Notes: generated from the letters alone by a model not told the origin. A stretch of 10,808 nt of DNA from an uncultured Collinsella sp. (GCA_900554255.1 USGN01000027.1:1-10808); one strand, 5' to 3'; shown: positions 1 through 10,645, numbered from the stretch's first letter. Numbers and translations: made by a program.

Positions 1-2865
<2,865 letters not shown>

Positions 2866-2891
2866 AGCCGCTCTTCCTTCCCTGACATATG

Positions 2892-2919
2892 AAAAAGGAC
2901 GCCGTGAGGCGTCCTTTTT
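2892..2919 (+). terminator. Rho-independent terminator after glmS
   Basis: A perfect 12-bp inverted repeat (AAAAAGGACGCC, loop GTGA, GGCGTCCTTTTT) starts 26 bases after the glmS stop codon and ends in five T. The A-tract on the left arm makes it potentially bidirectional. It marks the end of the glmS transcription unit. Confidence 0.92.
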
Positions 2920-3067
2920 GCGTCTGGCCCCATGTGCCCACTGGGGCTCAAGAGAACTTTTTTTGCTGGTGGGGGGCCCGTTGGGGACCTTCAGCACAAA
3001 AAAATCATAGGAGTGGTGCCGCTTGGCACCCTTCAAGATAAAGCGCGTTCGGGGGAGGGTGGAGGGC

Positions 3068-3123
3068 TTTTGGGGAAGGGCCCCTTTTCGCGCCAGTAAA
3101 GGGGGGCCTTCCCACCCCAAAAA
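3068..3123. repeat. Large GC-rich imperfect hairpin
   Basis: The left arm runs TTTTGGGG, AAGG, GCCCCTTT. The right arm carries the complement with a four-base bulge (AAAGGGG, CCTT, CCCA bulge, CCCCAAAA). The arms enclose about 10 bases (CGCGCCAG centre), and the right arm ends in a run of A. Read on the minus strand, the stem is followed by TTTT, so it could stop transcription entering from the hydratase side. Similar G-run/C-run hairpins are, as I recall, common between genes in Desulfovibrio; that link is from memory, not shown here. Confidence 0.6.
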
Positions 3124-3143
3124 ACGCGCGCACCTTCCGGGCA

Positions 3144-3175
3144 TTGCCAAAGCATTTTGGCCTGTGGCATAGTAT
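3144..3175 (+). promoter_or_regulatory. Weak sigma-70-like promoter candidate for the hydratase gene
   Basis: TTGCCA at 3144-3149 can serve as a -35 box. CATAGT at 3168-3173 (18-base spacing) or TAGTAT at 3170-3175 (20-base spacing) could be the -10 box. It sits just after the hairpin and about 120 bases before the start codon. The matches are only partial, so this is a guess from position. Confidence 0.3.
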
Positions 3176-3295
3176 CTGGTGCAAAATTTCACGCCCGCCG
3201 GATGCTTGCGCATCGCCCCGTCGCCGTGGACGGGGAAAGGCCGGGCCTGCCTTTTATCGCCATCACGGCACAGCACAGACTACGCAGGAAGCAAG

Positions 3296-5590
3296 ATGAT
3301 CCAACTGAGCGACAAACCGGTCATTGTGCAGGGCAACACCCTGATGGAACAGGAAGAAGCCGCGGCGCGCGGCATCGACTGCGCCGCTGCCCGTCAAAAT
3401 ACCCTGGCCTGGAACATCCTGGCCGCCCACAACACGGCTGCCGGGGACGACCCCACCCTGCGCCTGCGTTTTGACGCCCTGGCCTCGCACGACATCACCT
3501 ATGTGGGCATCATCCAGACGGCCCGCGCCAGCGGCCTGGAACGCTTCCCCATGCCCTACGCGCTCACCAACTGCCACAACAGCCTGTGCGCCGTGGGCGG
3601 CACCATCAATGAGGACGACCACCTCTTCGGCCTGACCGCCGCCCGCAAGTACGGCGGCATCTTCGTGCCGCCCCATCTGGCGGTCATCCACCAGTACGCC
3701 CGTGAAATGATGGCCGGTTGCGGCAAGATGATCCTGGGCTCCGACAGCCACACCCGCTACGGCGCCCTGGGTACCATGGCCGTGGGTGAAGGCGGCCCCG
3801 AGCTGGTCAAGCAGCTGCTGGGCAAGACCTACGACGTGGCCCGTCCCGAAGTGGTGCTGGTCTGGCTGGAGAACGCTCCCCGTCCCGGCGTGGGCCCGCA
3901 GGACATCGCCATCGCCCTCATCGGCGCCGTGTTCAAGAACGGCTTCGTCAAGAACCGGGTCATGGAATTCGCCGGCCCCGGCGTGGCGGGCCTTTCCGTG
4001 GAATACCGCTGCGGTATCGACGTCATGACCACCGAGACCACCTGCCTGTCGAGCATCTGGGCCACCGACGAGGATACGCACGCGTTTTTGGCCATGCATG
4101 GCCGCGGCGACGACTACCGCGAGCTCAAGCCCGCCGATGTCGCCTACTACGACGGCTGCGTCGAGGTCGACCTGTCGAGCATCAAGCCCATGATCGCGCT
4201 GCCGTTCCATCCTTCCAACGGCTTTGAGATTGACGAGCTCAACGAGAACCTCGAGGACATCCTTCACGAGGTGGAGCTTGAGGCCGCCAAGATCGGTGAG
4301 GGCAAGACGCACTTTAGCCTGCTCGACAAGATCATCGACGGCAAGCTACACGTGCAGCAGGGCGTTATCGCCGGCTGCTCGGGCGGCAACTACGACTCCG
4401 TGGTCCAGGCTGCCCGCGTGCTCAAGGGCGCCAACACCGGCTGCGGCGAGTTCTCGCTGTCGGTCTATCCCACGAGCCAGCCCGTGGCACTCGAGCTTAC
4501 ACGCCGCGGCTATATCTACGACCTTATGGAGGCCGGCGCGATCGTGCGCACGGCATTCTGCGGCCCGTGCTTCGGCGCCGGCGACACACCCGCCAACAAC
4601 GGCCTGTCCATCCGCCACACCACGCGCAACTTCCCCAACCGCGAGGGTTCCAAGCCGGGTAATGGCCAGCTGAGCGCCGTGGCCCTGATGGACGCCCGCT
4701 CCATTGCGGCGACGGCTGCCAACGGCGGCATCCTGACGCCAGCGACCGACCTGCCCGAGGAAACTTGGGACGAGGCCTGTGAGTACACCTTCGACGACGC
4801 TCCCTACAAGAAGCGCGTGTACTGGGGCTTTGGCAAGGCGGAGCCTGCCGACGAGCTGGTCGAGGGTCCCAATATCAAGCCGTGGCCCGCGATGGAGCCG
4901 CTCGGCGACGATATCCTGCTCAAGGTGTGCTCCAAGATCATGGACCCGGTCACCACGACCGACGAGCTCATTCCTTCGGGCGAGACGAGTTCCTTCCGCT
5001 CCAACCCGCTGGGCTTGGCCGAGTTTACGCTGAGCCGTCGCGATCCGGCCTACGTGGGCCGCTCCAAGGAGGTCGACGCGGTGGAAAAGCGCCGCGTGGC
5101 CGGCGAGGCCGCAGGCGACCTGGCGGCACTCGATGCCGAGCTTGCCGGCGTGTTTGAGGCACTGGCCGGCGCCGGCGTCGCGGCCGATGCCAAGGCGACC
5201 GAGTATGGCTCCATGCTCTATGCCAAGAAGCCCGGCGACGGTTCTGCCCGCGAGCAGGCCGCGAGCTGCCAGCGCGTGATTGGCGGTCTGGCCAACATCG
5301 TCCACGAGTACGCCACCAAGCGCTATCGCTCCAACGTGATGAACTGGGGCATGGTGCCCTTCCAGATGGAGGCCGAGCCCAACTTTGAGGTGGGCGACTA
5401 CGTCTTTGTGCCGGGTATCCGTGCCGCGCTCGATGGCGACCTGAAGAACATCGCCGCCTACGTGGTGCGTGCCGATGGTGCGGTCGAGCAGATTGAGCTC
5501 TATATTGCCGATATGACTGCCGAGGAGCGTGCCATCGTCAAGGCCGGCTGCCTGATCAACTACAACAAGTTCAAGGCCGCTGCCGAGTAA
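3296..5590 (+). CDS. Aconitase-family hydratase (YbhJ-like), apparent two-species chimera
   Basis: This 764-residue protein belongs to the aconitase superfamily of [4Fe-4S] dehydratases that move water across a C-C bond in hydroxy acids. It resembles the less studied YbhJ-type hydratases more than housekeeping AcnA/AcnB, so the substrate is uncertain. The ATG at 3296 is chosen because AGGAAG (3286-3291) lies four bases upstream. Visible motifs are [12 protein letters not shown] (148-159), the cluster ligands C361 (GCSGGNYD) and C422/C425 (CGPC), TRNFPNREG (443-451), and the swivelling-domain signature GSAREQAA (649-656). Codon use changes inside the gene: 9 of 12 Glu codons in residues 1-240 are GAA, whereas all 12 in residues 241-340 are GAG, and CTC/CTT leucines become common. 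The N-terminal third looks Desulfovibrio-like and the rest Coriobacteriia-like, joined in the conserved [12 protein letters not shown] stretch (244-255). Confidence 0.88.
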   Translation: MIQLSDKPVIVQGNTLMEQEEAAARGIDCAAARQNTLAWNILAAHNTAAGDDPTLRLRFDALASHDITYVGIIQTARASGLERFPMPYALTNCHNSLCAVGGTINEDDHLFGLTAARKYGGIFVPPHLAVIHQYAREMMAGCGKMILGSDSHTRYGALGTMAVGEGGPELVKQLLGKTYDVARPEVVLVWLENAPRPGVGPQDIAIALIGAVFKNGFVKNRVMEFAGPGVAGLSVEYRCGIDVMTTETTCLSSIWATDEDTHAFLAMHGRGDDYRELKPADVAYYDGCVEVDLSSIKPMIALPFHPSNGFEIDELNENLEDILHEVELEAAKIGEGKTHFSLLDKIIDGKLHVQQGVIAGCSGGNYDSVVQAARVLKGANTGCGEFSLSVYPTSQPVALELTRRGYIYDLMEAGAIVRTAFCGPCFGAGDTPANNGLSIRHTTRNFPNREGSKPGNGQLSAVALMDARSIAATAANGGILTPATDLPEETWDEACEYTFDDAPYKKRVYWGFGKAEPADELVEGPNIKPWPAMEPLGDDILLKVCSKIMDPVTTTDELIPSGETSSFRSNPLGLAEFTLSRRDPAYVGRSKEVDAVEKRRVAGEAAGDLAALDAELAGVFEALAGAGVAADAKATEYGSMLYAKKPGDGSAREQAASCQRVIGGLANIVHEYATKRYRSNVMNWGMVPFQMEAEPNFEVGDYVFVPGIRAALDGDLKNIAAYVVRADGAVEQIELYIADMTAEERAIVKAGCLINYNKFKAAAE

Positions 5591-5605
5591 CGCACTTAAT
5601 TGTCC

Positions 5606-5679
5606 GCCCGGGGCTTACCCTTTCCCGCCCGCTCACGCGCTTCGCGAGGGTCGCGTTCGGGAAAGGGTAAGTCCCGGGC
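5606..5679. terminator. 74-bp hairpin after the hydratase gene
   Basis: The 22-base arms (5606-5627 and 5658-5679; left arm GCCCGGGGCTTACCCTTTCC plus CG) pair throughout with one G-U position and enclose a 30-base loop that can fold further (ACGCG with CGCGT). It starts 15 bases after the hydratase stop codon. No T-run follows on the plus strand, so a classical intrinsic terminator is not certain. It may instead protect the 3' end or be a dispersed palindromic element. Confidence 0.65.
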
Positions 5680-5766
5680 TACATTTCTGCGTTCTCGTTG
5701 GGTCTTGAGGGACGCTAAAAATAGACTTGCTTGATGCCGCCTCTGTTGTCGGGACGGCTTCTTTTT

Positions 5767-5808
5767 GTCGAAAACCGCCACAAAGGGGGCAGACATCTTT
5801 GTGGTGGT
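5767..5808 (-). repeat. ACCACCACAAAG palindrome, copy 1
   Basis: Arms ACCGCCACAAAG (5774-5785) and CTTTGTGGTGGT (5797-5808) form a 12-bp stem with one G-U pair and an 11-base loop. Read on the minus strand, the stem is followed by TTTTCGAC and lies 55 bases beyond the stop codon of the minus-strand gene at 5863-6531. It could therefore act as that gene's terminator. Related copies lie at 6635-6676 and 7446-7488. Confidence 0.75.
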
Positions 5809-5862
5809 GGGGAACGAGCTCGATGTTGTTGTGATTGTTGAGCGGTATGTTAATGAGCGTCT

Positions 5863-6531
5863 CTACAGGATTTCATCTGGGCTGGCGGGCTTGGTTGTTT
5901 TGGGGATGCCGAGTTTGGATGATGCGAAATCGTCAACATTGTCCTTAATTCCGTCTTTGGTGTAGACAGTGACCATATAGGTGCTGTGTCCGAATTCGCC
6001 CTTGTCGCGTGTTGCCCAGGCATCCCAGTAGGCGGCCCCGTTTCGCCCTTTGATTTTTCCGACACGGCGGAGTTCTGTTCGCTTTAATTTCCGGTTGCTA
6101 TAGATGGTTCGACCGGCTTCCGCGGTGAGCCCGCACTGTCCAAGCAGCTTGTCGAGGACTTGGTTCATGTGGCGCTCATCGGTGTTTGGTGCGTAGTCGT
6201 AGGCGAGGGTGATGGAGTCGAGTGGCTGGTCGTCGATCAGATAGTTTAGCGCCTGAGGTTCAAGGCAGAAATAGGGGGAGCATCCGTCGACCTTGCCGAG
6301 CAACGGTAACTTGGACTGCCAACTTCCGGTGGGAATTGCATATTCGTAGAACACGCCACGGCAGACAAAGGAGAGCGAGGTGGCACGCGAGCCGGCGTCG
6401 ATCATCCCGCAAAGATCGAAGGGCGAGGCGATACCAAAAGAAAAGGGCGTGATGACGATAAGGAAGAGCATCACGATGGGTATGGCGAAAATGGTAATGA
6501 CGTTGCGACCGGTGGAATGAGACGGCTTCAT
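5863..6531 (-). CDS. Unrecognised membrane-anchored, cysteine-containing protein
   Basis: I do not recognise a family. The 222-residue product has a short basic N-terminus, one hydrophobic segment at about residues 11-33 (VITIFAIPIVMLFLIVITPF, onward), and a soluble domain with cysteines at 41, 57, 84, 89 and 133. Those could form disulfides outside the membrane. There is no lipobox, so it is more likely a signal anchor than a lipoprotein. The ATG at 6531 is preferred over one six codons upstream (6549), because GAGGAG sits five bases before 6531 and would fall inside the longer version. The gene is divergent from the next one, has lower GC and less biased codons than the hydratase and clpB on either side, and has palindrome copies behind and in front of it. 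This suggests an accessory gene of a Collinsella-like host. Function unknown. Confidence 0.72.
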   Translation of the reverse strand: MKPSHSTGRNVITIFAIPIVMLFLIVITPFSFGIASPFDLCGMIDAGSRATSLSFVCRGVFYEYAIPTGSWQSKLPLLGKVDGCSPYFCLEPQALNYLIDDQPLDSITLAYDYAPNTDERHMNQVLDKLLGQCGLTAEAGRTIYSNRKLKRTELRRVGKIKGRNGAAYWDAWATRDKGEFGHSTYMVTVYTKDGIKDNVDDFASSKLGIPKTTKPASPDEIL

Positions 6532-6536
6532 ATGCG

Positions 6537-6542
6537 CTCCTC
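6537..6542 (-). promoter_or_regulatory. Ribosome binding site that fixes the start at 6531
   Basis: On the minus strand GAGGAG is followed by five bases (CGCAT) and ATG. It is the only good Shine-Dalgarno match near this start and decides between the ATG codons at 6531 and 6549. Confidence 0.7.
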
Positions 6543-6634
6543 GAGACAAAGATCTGTTGAGGATAGGCAGAAATGGATATGTTCAGAGAACAATTCAAGT
6601 TTAATCTCATGGCGCGAGATGGTCGACCGTTAGC

Positions 6635-6676
6635 GTCGAAAACCACCACAAAGGTGCCTGTCCCCTTGGTGGTGGT
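6635..6676 (-). repeat. ACCACCACAAAG palindrome, copy 2, between the divergent genes
   Basis: GTCGAAA (6635-6641) precedes arms ACCACCACAAAGG (6642-6654) and CCTTGGTGGTGGT (6664-6676), which match at 12 of 13 positions around the centre TGCCTGTCC. It lies about 100 bases upstream of the minus-strand gene start and about 75 bases upstream of the plus-strand gene start. Its outer TTTTCGAC tail points the same way as in copy 1, but its loop sequence is in the opposite orientation to copies 1 and 3. Confidence 0.75.
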
Positions 6677-6750
6677 GAGGAGCGCGCGGCTCCTTTTGGT
6701 AATAGTGCTGGCTGGCGGTATCATTAGTGCAGGTGGCGAAGGTTTGCATT

Positions 6751-7437
6751 GTGGGGTGTTTTGCCGTGAGCCGTTTTGCCCGTATTGGATTGATTGTTTT
6801 GGCGCTTGCGATCACCGTGGTTGGCATGGGCGCTGTCGGCATGGCGTTTCTGCCTGCTGCGGTGACGGAGCCGGTGGTCAAGCCTGTGATTCAATCTGTC
6901 GAACTTCTGACCGGCGACGACAAGCCTGAGACCATTACCGTTGATTTTGATGAGCAACCGGCTGCGCTTGGCATTAGTAATTATCCACATATTCAGCTTG
7001 GGGCCATGCGCTATACCACGGATACAAGCCTGATCGATAGGACGTCCGAGCTACTCAAGGGCAAAACATTTAAGCGTTGGTACGGATATGCGTCCTATCG
7101 GGCAAAAGCGAACGACATGGTTGGCGGATGCCACTCTTCTATCGAGCTGGACACTGCAAACGGCGCAAAGTTATGTGATGTCTCGTACGATCCGGGCTAC
7201 GAGGGCAATGAGGGTCCGGGCATCTACATCATGGACGGCGATGTCGCCTATGTCATGGAGGGCGACCAGACCGAGCTCAACGATTTTATGGGTCAGTGTA
7301 TCCAAGATGCCTATAAACAGACCTGCTTGCCTGACCCGCAGACTGCACGCGATAGTGGGTCTGCCCGTACATGGCTGTTCGAGGATGAGATGCCCTGGAC
7401 CGTCGAATCGGGAAGTACGGGTTCGGCGAAGGAGTAG
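6751..7437 (+). CDS. Unrecognised membrane-anchored protein with cysteine-containing outer domain
   Basis: No family recognised. From the GTG at 6751 the product has 228 residues: a hydrophobic segment at about 12-34 (RIGLIVLALAITVVGMGAVG, onward), then a mostly acidic soluble domain with cysteines at 127, 142, 183 and 192, ending in a Ser/Gly-rich tail. All starts are GTG (6727, 6733, 6751, 6766). 6751 is preferred because GAAGG (6738-6742) lies eight bases upstream, but 6766 would give a more usual N-terminus (MSRFARIGLIV). Layout resembles the divergent neighbour, and both share a GC...L.YD...GQC-like pattern (GGC at 126, VSYDPG at 144-149, GQC at 181-183; neighbour DGC, LAYDYAP, GQC). They may be distant paralogues; this is by eye and weak. 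It is probably a cell-surface protein of unknown role. Confidence 0.68.
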   Translation: MGCFAVSRFARIGLIVLALAITVVGMGAVGMAFLPAAVTEPVVKPVIQSVELLTGDDKPETITVDFDEQPAALGISNYPHIQLGAMRYTTDTSLIDRTSELLKGKTFKRWYGYASYRAKANDMVGGCHSSIELDTANGAKLCDVSYDPGYEGNEGPGIYIMDGDVAYVMEGDQTELNDFMGQCIQDAYKQTCLPDPQTARDSGSARTWLFEDEMPWTVESGSTGSAKE

Positions 7438-7445
7438 AGACCGCG

Positions 7446-7488
7446 ACCACCACAAAGGTGCCTGTCCTCTTTGTGGTGGTTTTCGGTC
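7446..7488 (+). repeat. ACCACCACAAAG palindrome, copy 3, probable terminator
   Basis: Perfect 12-bp arms ACCACCACAAAG (7446-7457) and CTTTGTGGTGGT (7469-7480) enclose an 11-base loop and are followed by TTTCGGTC. With the last T of the arm this makes a TTTT run. It begins eight bases after the stop codon of the preceding gene, so a terminator role is likely. It has the same arm, loop and tail orientation relative to its gene as copy 1 has to its own. Confidence 0.78.
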
Positions 7489-7489
7489 T

Positions 7490-7707
7490 GTCTCGATCTG
7501 TAACATCTTGGCCGCTAAAAGTGGGCTTGGTGTTACAGATTTAGATTTTCGATTCGGGCGTCTTCTGTTCGTCTCGATTTGTAACAGATGGAGCTCTATT
7601 TGCCGAGTAGATGTTACAGATTGAGACAAACGGGCGCCGTTGGCCATTTCATCTTGATTTGTAACATCTGGAGCCATAAACAGTCGCTAGATGTTACAGA
7701 TTGAGAT
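7490..7707. repeat. Three tandem 57-bp palindromes, 80-81 bp period
   Basis: Units lie at 7490-7546, 7571-7627 and 7651-7707. Each has a 16-base left arm like GTCTCGATTTGTAACA, exactly 25 bases of centre, and a 16-base right arm like TGTTACAGATTGAGAC. The arms pair with a few mismatches or G-U pairs. The inner TGTAACA and TGTTACA heptamers are identical in all three units. The 24- and 23-base spacers both contain CGGGCG, so the whole ~80-base unit seems to have been duplicated. The centres differ between units, though the second and third both begin with a GGAGC core. The array fills the gap between the preceding gene and the clpB leader. Possible roles are a multi-site operator, tandem hairpins that insulate clpB, or a dispersed non-coding element. 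Confidence 0.85.
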
Positions 7708-7770
7708 AGTAAGGGGACGAGGCCGCAGCGGGCGAGCGTGCCTGCCCCCTATCTCTCAATCACTCAGAAA

Positions 7771-7806
7771 ATCTTATATATAGAGACTTAGATTTGTGTA
7801 TAAGAT
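7771..7806 (+). promoter_or_regulatory. AT-rich inverted repeat in the clpB upstream region, candidate promoter/operator
   Basis: Perfect 8-bp arms ATCTTATA (7771-7778) and TATAAGAT (7799-7806) are 20 bases apart in the only AT-rich patch before clpB. TATAAG at 7799-7804 could be a -10 box, about 80 bases before the start codon, but I see no good -35 box. It is not the CIRCE element (TTAGCACTC...GAGTGCTAA) nor a clear HspR HAIR site (CTTGAGT...ACTCAAG). Confidence 0.4.
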
Positions 7807-7845
7807 CGAGCAAAGCTGGCAACAATACTTCTCGAACAACGTGAA

Positions 7846-7880
7846 GCCACCCCGTAGGGTGGCCACCCCAAGAGAGGTGA
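7846..7880 (+). promoter_or_regulatory. clpB leader hairpin and ribosome binding site
   Basis: A perfect 7-bp hairpin (GCCACCC, loop CGTA, GGGTGGC; 7846-7863) lies just before AGAGAGGTGA (7871-7880), a strong match to the 16S rRNA 3' end, four bases before the clpB ATG. The binding site confirms the start at 7885. The hairpin does not cover it, so a thermosensor role is only a possibility. Confidence 0.6.
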
Positions 7881-7884
7881 TTCC

Positions 7885-10512
7885 ATGAGAATCGATAAGC
7901 TAGCAATGACGTCGCGCGAGGCGCTGCAGACCGCCATGAGCACGGCTGCTGACGCGCAGGCCGGCGCGGTGGAGCCGATTCACCTGCTGTCCGCCCTGCT
8001 CGGTGCCGGCGAGCGCAATATCTCCGTGATCATCGAGCGCATCGGCGCTGACCCGGCCCAGCTCGCACGCTCCACGCAGGATGCCATCGACCACGCGCCC
8101 AAGGTTTCGGGCGAGGGCCAGCAGATGGGTCTTTCCAATGAGCTCGTCCGCGTCATCGAGAAGGCCGAGAAGAAGGCCACCAAAATGGGCGACAGCTTTG
8201 TGGTGACCGAGCATCTGCTGATGGCGCTTGCCGAGGACAAGGGCGAGGCCGGCCGCGTTCTGCGCGACGCCGGCGTCACCAAGGAGCGCATCGAGCAAGT
8301 CTACGAGGAGCTGCGCGGCGATGACCGCGTGACGTCTGCCGAGGACAAGACGCAGTTTGAGGCACTGGAGCAGTACGGTCGCAACATCTGCGACCTTGCC
8401 CGCGCCGGCAAGCTCGACCCGGTCATCGGCCGTACCGATGAGATTCGCCGTACCATCCAGGTCCTGTCCCGCCGCACCAAGAACAACCCCGTGCTCATTG
8501 GTGAGCCGGGCGTCGGTAAAACGGCCATCGTCGAGGGCATCGCCCAGCGTATCGTGGCCGGCGACGTGCCGAGCACGCTGCGCGACCGTGACCTCATCGA
8601 GCTCGACATGAGCGCGCTGGTCGCCGGCGCCAAGTACCGCGGCGAGTTCGAGGACCGCTTGAAGGCCGTGCTCAAGGAGGTACAGAAGTCCGAGGGCAAG
8701 GTCATCCTGTTCATCGATGAGCTCCACACCATCGTGGGCGCGGGTGCCACCGAGGGCTCCATGGACGCCGGCAACATCCTGAAGCCGGCGCTTGCCCGTG
8801 GCGACTTGCATGCGATCGGCGCGACTACGCTTGACGAATACCGCAAGTACATCGAGAAGGACGCGGCGCTCGCCCGTCGTTTCCAGACCGTAATGGTCAG
8901 CGAGCCTACCGTCGAGGACACCATCTCGATCCTGCGTGGCCTCAAGGAGAAGTACGAGATCTTCCACGGCGTCCACATTACCGATAGCGCGCTCGTGGCC
9001 GCCGCCGACCTCTCCGATCGCTACATCGCCGACCGTTTCCTGCCCGACAAGGCCATCGACCTGGTCGATGAGGCGGCAAGCCGTCTGCGCATGGAGCTCG
9101 ACAGCATGCCGGTTGAGATCGACGCCACCACGCGTCAACTCACCCAGCTGCAGATCGAGGAGCAGGCACTCATGAAGGAGACCGACGACGCCTCCAAGGA
9201 GCGTCTGGAGGCCCTGCGCCAGGAGATTGCCGAGGTCCAGGAAAAGCTCAATGTGCAAAAGGCCGGCTGGCTCAACCAAAAGAACGCCATCGACCACGTG
9301 CAGGAGCTCAAGGGGCAGCTCGACGAGGCCAAGAGCGAAGAGGAGCGCGCGACGCGCAACGGCGACCTGGGCCGTGCGTCCGAGCTTCGCTACTCCGTGA
9401 TTCCGGGCCTGCAGCAGCAGATTCAGGATTCCGAGGCTGCGCTCGAGGCACAAAAGCAGCAGGACGGCGAGGGCCTCAACGAGCAGGTGACCTCCGATGA
9501 GATCGCCGAGGTCGTGAGTGCCTGGACCGGCGTGCCCGTGTCCAAGATGATGCAGGGCGAGCTCGACAAATTGAAGGGCTTGGAGGGTGAGCTGCATAAG
9601 CGCGTCATCGGCCAGGACGAGGCCGTCTCCGCCGTCGCCGCAGCCGTGCGCCGCAGCCGTGCGGGCCTCTCCGATCCGGACAAGCCCATCGGCAGCTTCT
9701 TCTTCCTGGGCCCCACCGGCGTGGGCAAGACCGAGCTCGCCAAGGCGCTTGCCGAGTGCCTGTTCGACGACGAGCGCGCGCTTGTGCGTATTGACATGTC
9801 CGAGTACATGGAGAAGTTCAGCGTCCAGCGTCTGATCGGTGCGCCCCCGGGATACGTGGGCTACGACGAAGGCGGCCAGCTCACCGAGGCCGTGCGCCGT
9901 CGTCCCTACTCCGTGATCTTGCTCGACGAGATGGAGAAGGCCCATCCGGATGTCTTTAACGTGCTGCTGCAGGTGCTCGACGACGGCCGCCTGACCGATG
10001 GCCAGGGTCGCCAGGTGTCCTTCAAGAACACGATTATCATCATGACGAGCAACGTGGGCTCCAAGGCCATCGCCGACCTGTCCGGTAAGGACGAGGAAGA
10101 GATGCGCCATCAGGTTGACGCCGCCATGGCTCAGACCTTCCGCCCCGAGTTCCTCAACCGTATCGACGATATCGTGGTGTTCCATCCGCTCGGCATGGCG
10201 CAGATCGAGAAGATCGTCGATATCCAGCTTGCCGACGTCCGCGCACGCCTGGCCAAGGAGCGCATGACGCTTGCCATCACCCCGGCGGCCAAGCAGATGC
10301 TCGCCGTGGGTGGCCTGGACCCGGTCTTTGGCGCCCGTCCGCTCAAGCGTCTGGTTCAGCGCGAGGTCGTGGATGCCATCGCGGCCGCTATCATCGACGG
10401 CACGGTGCGCGAGGGCGATCAGGTGACGGTCGATGTCGACAAGGACGGCGGCTTTACCGTCGTGTGCGATAACACGCCGGCGGCCACCTACGAGGTCCCC
10501 GACGCCGAGTAG
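7885..10512 (+). CDS. clpB: ATP-dependent chaperone ClpB (protein disaggregase)
   Basis: ClpB is a cytosolic hexameric AAA+ machine that, with DnaK/DnaJ/GrpE, pulls polypeptides out of heat-induced aggregates. The 875-residue product is of normal length. It has an N-domain (about 1-150). AAA module 1 has Walker A GEPGVGKT (206-213), pore-loop tyrosine Y251 in [10 protein letters not shown], Walker B ILFIDE (274-279) and arginine fingers R331/R332. A coiled-coil middle domain rich in Glu, Gln and Lys (about 405-530) distinguishes ClpB from ClpC/ClpA. AAA module 2 has Walker A GPTGVGKT (609-616), pore loop GYVGYDEGG (656-664), Walker B VILLDE (677-682), sensor N723, arginine finger R759 in FLNRIDD and sensor-2 GARPLKR (816-822). 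No ClpP-binding loop is seen. High GC and GAG/CTC codons match the end of the hydratase gene. It is probably a single-gene unit with its own leader and terminator. Confidence 0.97.
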   Translation: MRIDKLAMTSREALQTAMSTAADAQAGAVEPIHLLSALLGAGERNISVIIERIGADPAQLARSTQDAIDHAPKVSGEGQQMGLSNELVRVIEKAEKKATKMGDSFVVTEHLLMALAEDKGEAGRVLRDAGVTKERIEQVYEELRGDDRVTSAEDKTQFEALEQYGRNICDLARAGKLDPVIGRTDEIRRTIQVLSRRTKNNPVLIGEPGVGKTAIVEGIAQRIVAGDVPSTLRDRDLIELDMSALVAGAKYRGEFEDRLKAVLKEVQKSEGKVILFIDELHTIVGAGATEGSMDAGNILKPALARGDLHAIGATTLDEYRKYIEKDAALARRFQTVMVSEPTVEDTISILRGLKEKYEIFHGVHITDSALVAAADLSDRYIADRFLPDKAIDLVDEAASRLRMELDSMPVEIDATTRQLTQLQIEEQALMKETDDASKERLEALRQEIAEVQEKLNVQKAGWLNQKNAIDHVQELKGQLDEAKSEEERATRNGDLGRASELRYSVIPGLQQQIQDSEAALEAQKQQDGEGLNEQVTSDEIAEVVSAWTGVPVSKMMQGELDKLKGLEGELHKRVIGQDEAVSAVAAAVRRSRAGLSDPDKPIGSFFFLGPTGVGKTELAKALAECLFDDERALVRIDMSEYMEKFSVQRLIGAPPGYVGYDEGGQLTEAVRRRPYSVILLDEMEKAHPDVFNVLLQVLDDGRLTDGQGRQVSFKNTIIIMTSNVGSKAIADLSGKDEEEMRHQVDAAMAQTFRPEFLNRIDDIVVFHPLGMAQIEKIVDIQLADVRARLAKERMTLAITPAAKQMLAVGGLDPVFGARPLKRLVQREVVDAIAAAIIDGTVREGDQVTVDVDKDGGFTVVCDNTPAATYEVPDAE

Positions 10513-10556
10513 ATTTTGGGCCATGCCTTAAAATCTGCCAGTCGTCTCTAAACGCC

Positions 10557-10593
10557 AAGGGCGGCGGATCCAATTGGGTCCGCCGCCCTTTTT
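10557..10593 (+). terminator. Rho-independent terminator after clpB
   Basis: A perfect 12-bp stem (AAGGGCGGCGGA at 10557-10568 with TCCGCCGCCCTT at 10579-10590), extendable inward by three pairs, is followed by TTT, giving a five-T run. It starts 45 bases after the clpB stop codon. A smaller inverted repeat (AGATTTT/AAAATCT, 10511-10536) overlaps the stop codon. Confidence 0.92.
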
Positions 10594-10645
10594 CGTGCGA
10601 CAATCGATGGTGTTGAACATGAGTACATGGCAAGGAGCTATGTAG

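Larger units (their letters stand above)
2920..3295. other. Intergenic stretch between glmS and the hydratase gene, no gene seen
   Basis: About 375 bases without a convincing coding region. They contain a small perfect hairpin (GGTGCC, loop GCTT, GGCACC at 3015-3030), long G-runs and A/T-runs, the larger hairpin at 3068-3123 and a weak promoter candidate at 3144-3175. The hydratase frame stays open back to an ATG at 3179, but that 39-codon extension has no ribosome binding site and does not resemble the family. Confidence 0.6.

Noticed and set aside
3179..3295. N-terminal extension of the hydratase
   Set aside because: The 39 extra codons lack a ribosome binding site and family resemblance, and AGGAAG sits correctly before the ATG at 3296.
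3263..5305. Long minus-strand frames (349 and 319 codons) inside the hydratase gene
   Set aside because: They are shadows of a GC-biased coding strand with no domain, start context or motif of their own.
7490..7707. CRISPR array
   Set aside because: There are only three units, each a long internal palindrome with variable centres. The spacers share sequence and no cas gene is present.
7900..10524. An 874-codon open frame antisense to clpB
   Set aside because: It mirrors clpB almost end to end, and its composition (Leu/Gly/His/Asp rich, no motifs) is what GC-rich codons give on the opposite strand. The sense frame has all ClpB motifs.
10619..10645. Eight-codon leader peptide ending at TAG directly before the ATG of the last gene
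   Set aside because: It has no Shine-Dalgarno sequence, no regulatory codon run, and is short enough to occur by chance.
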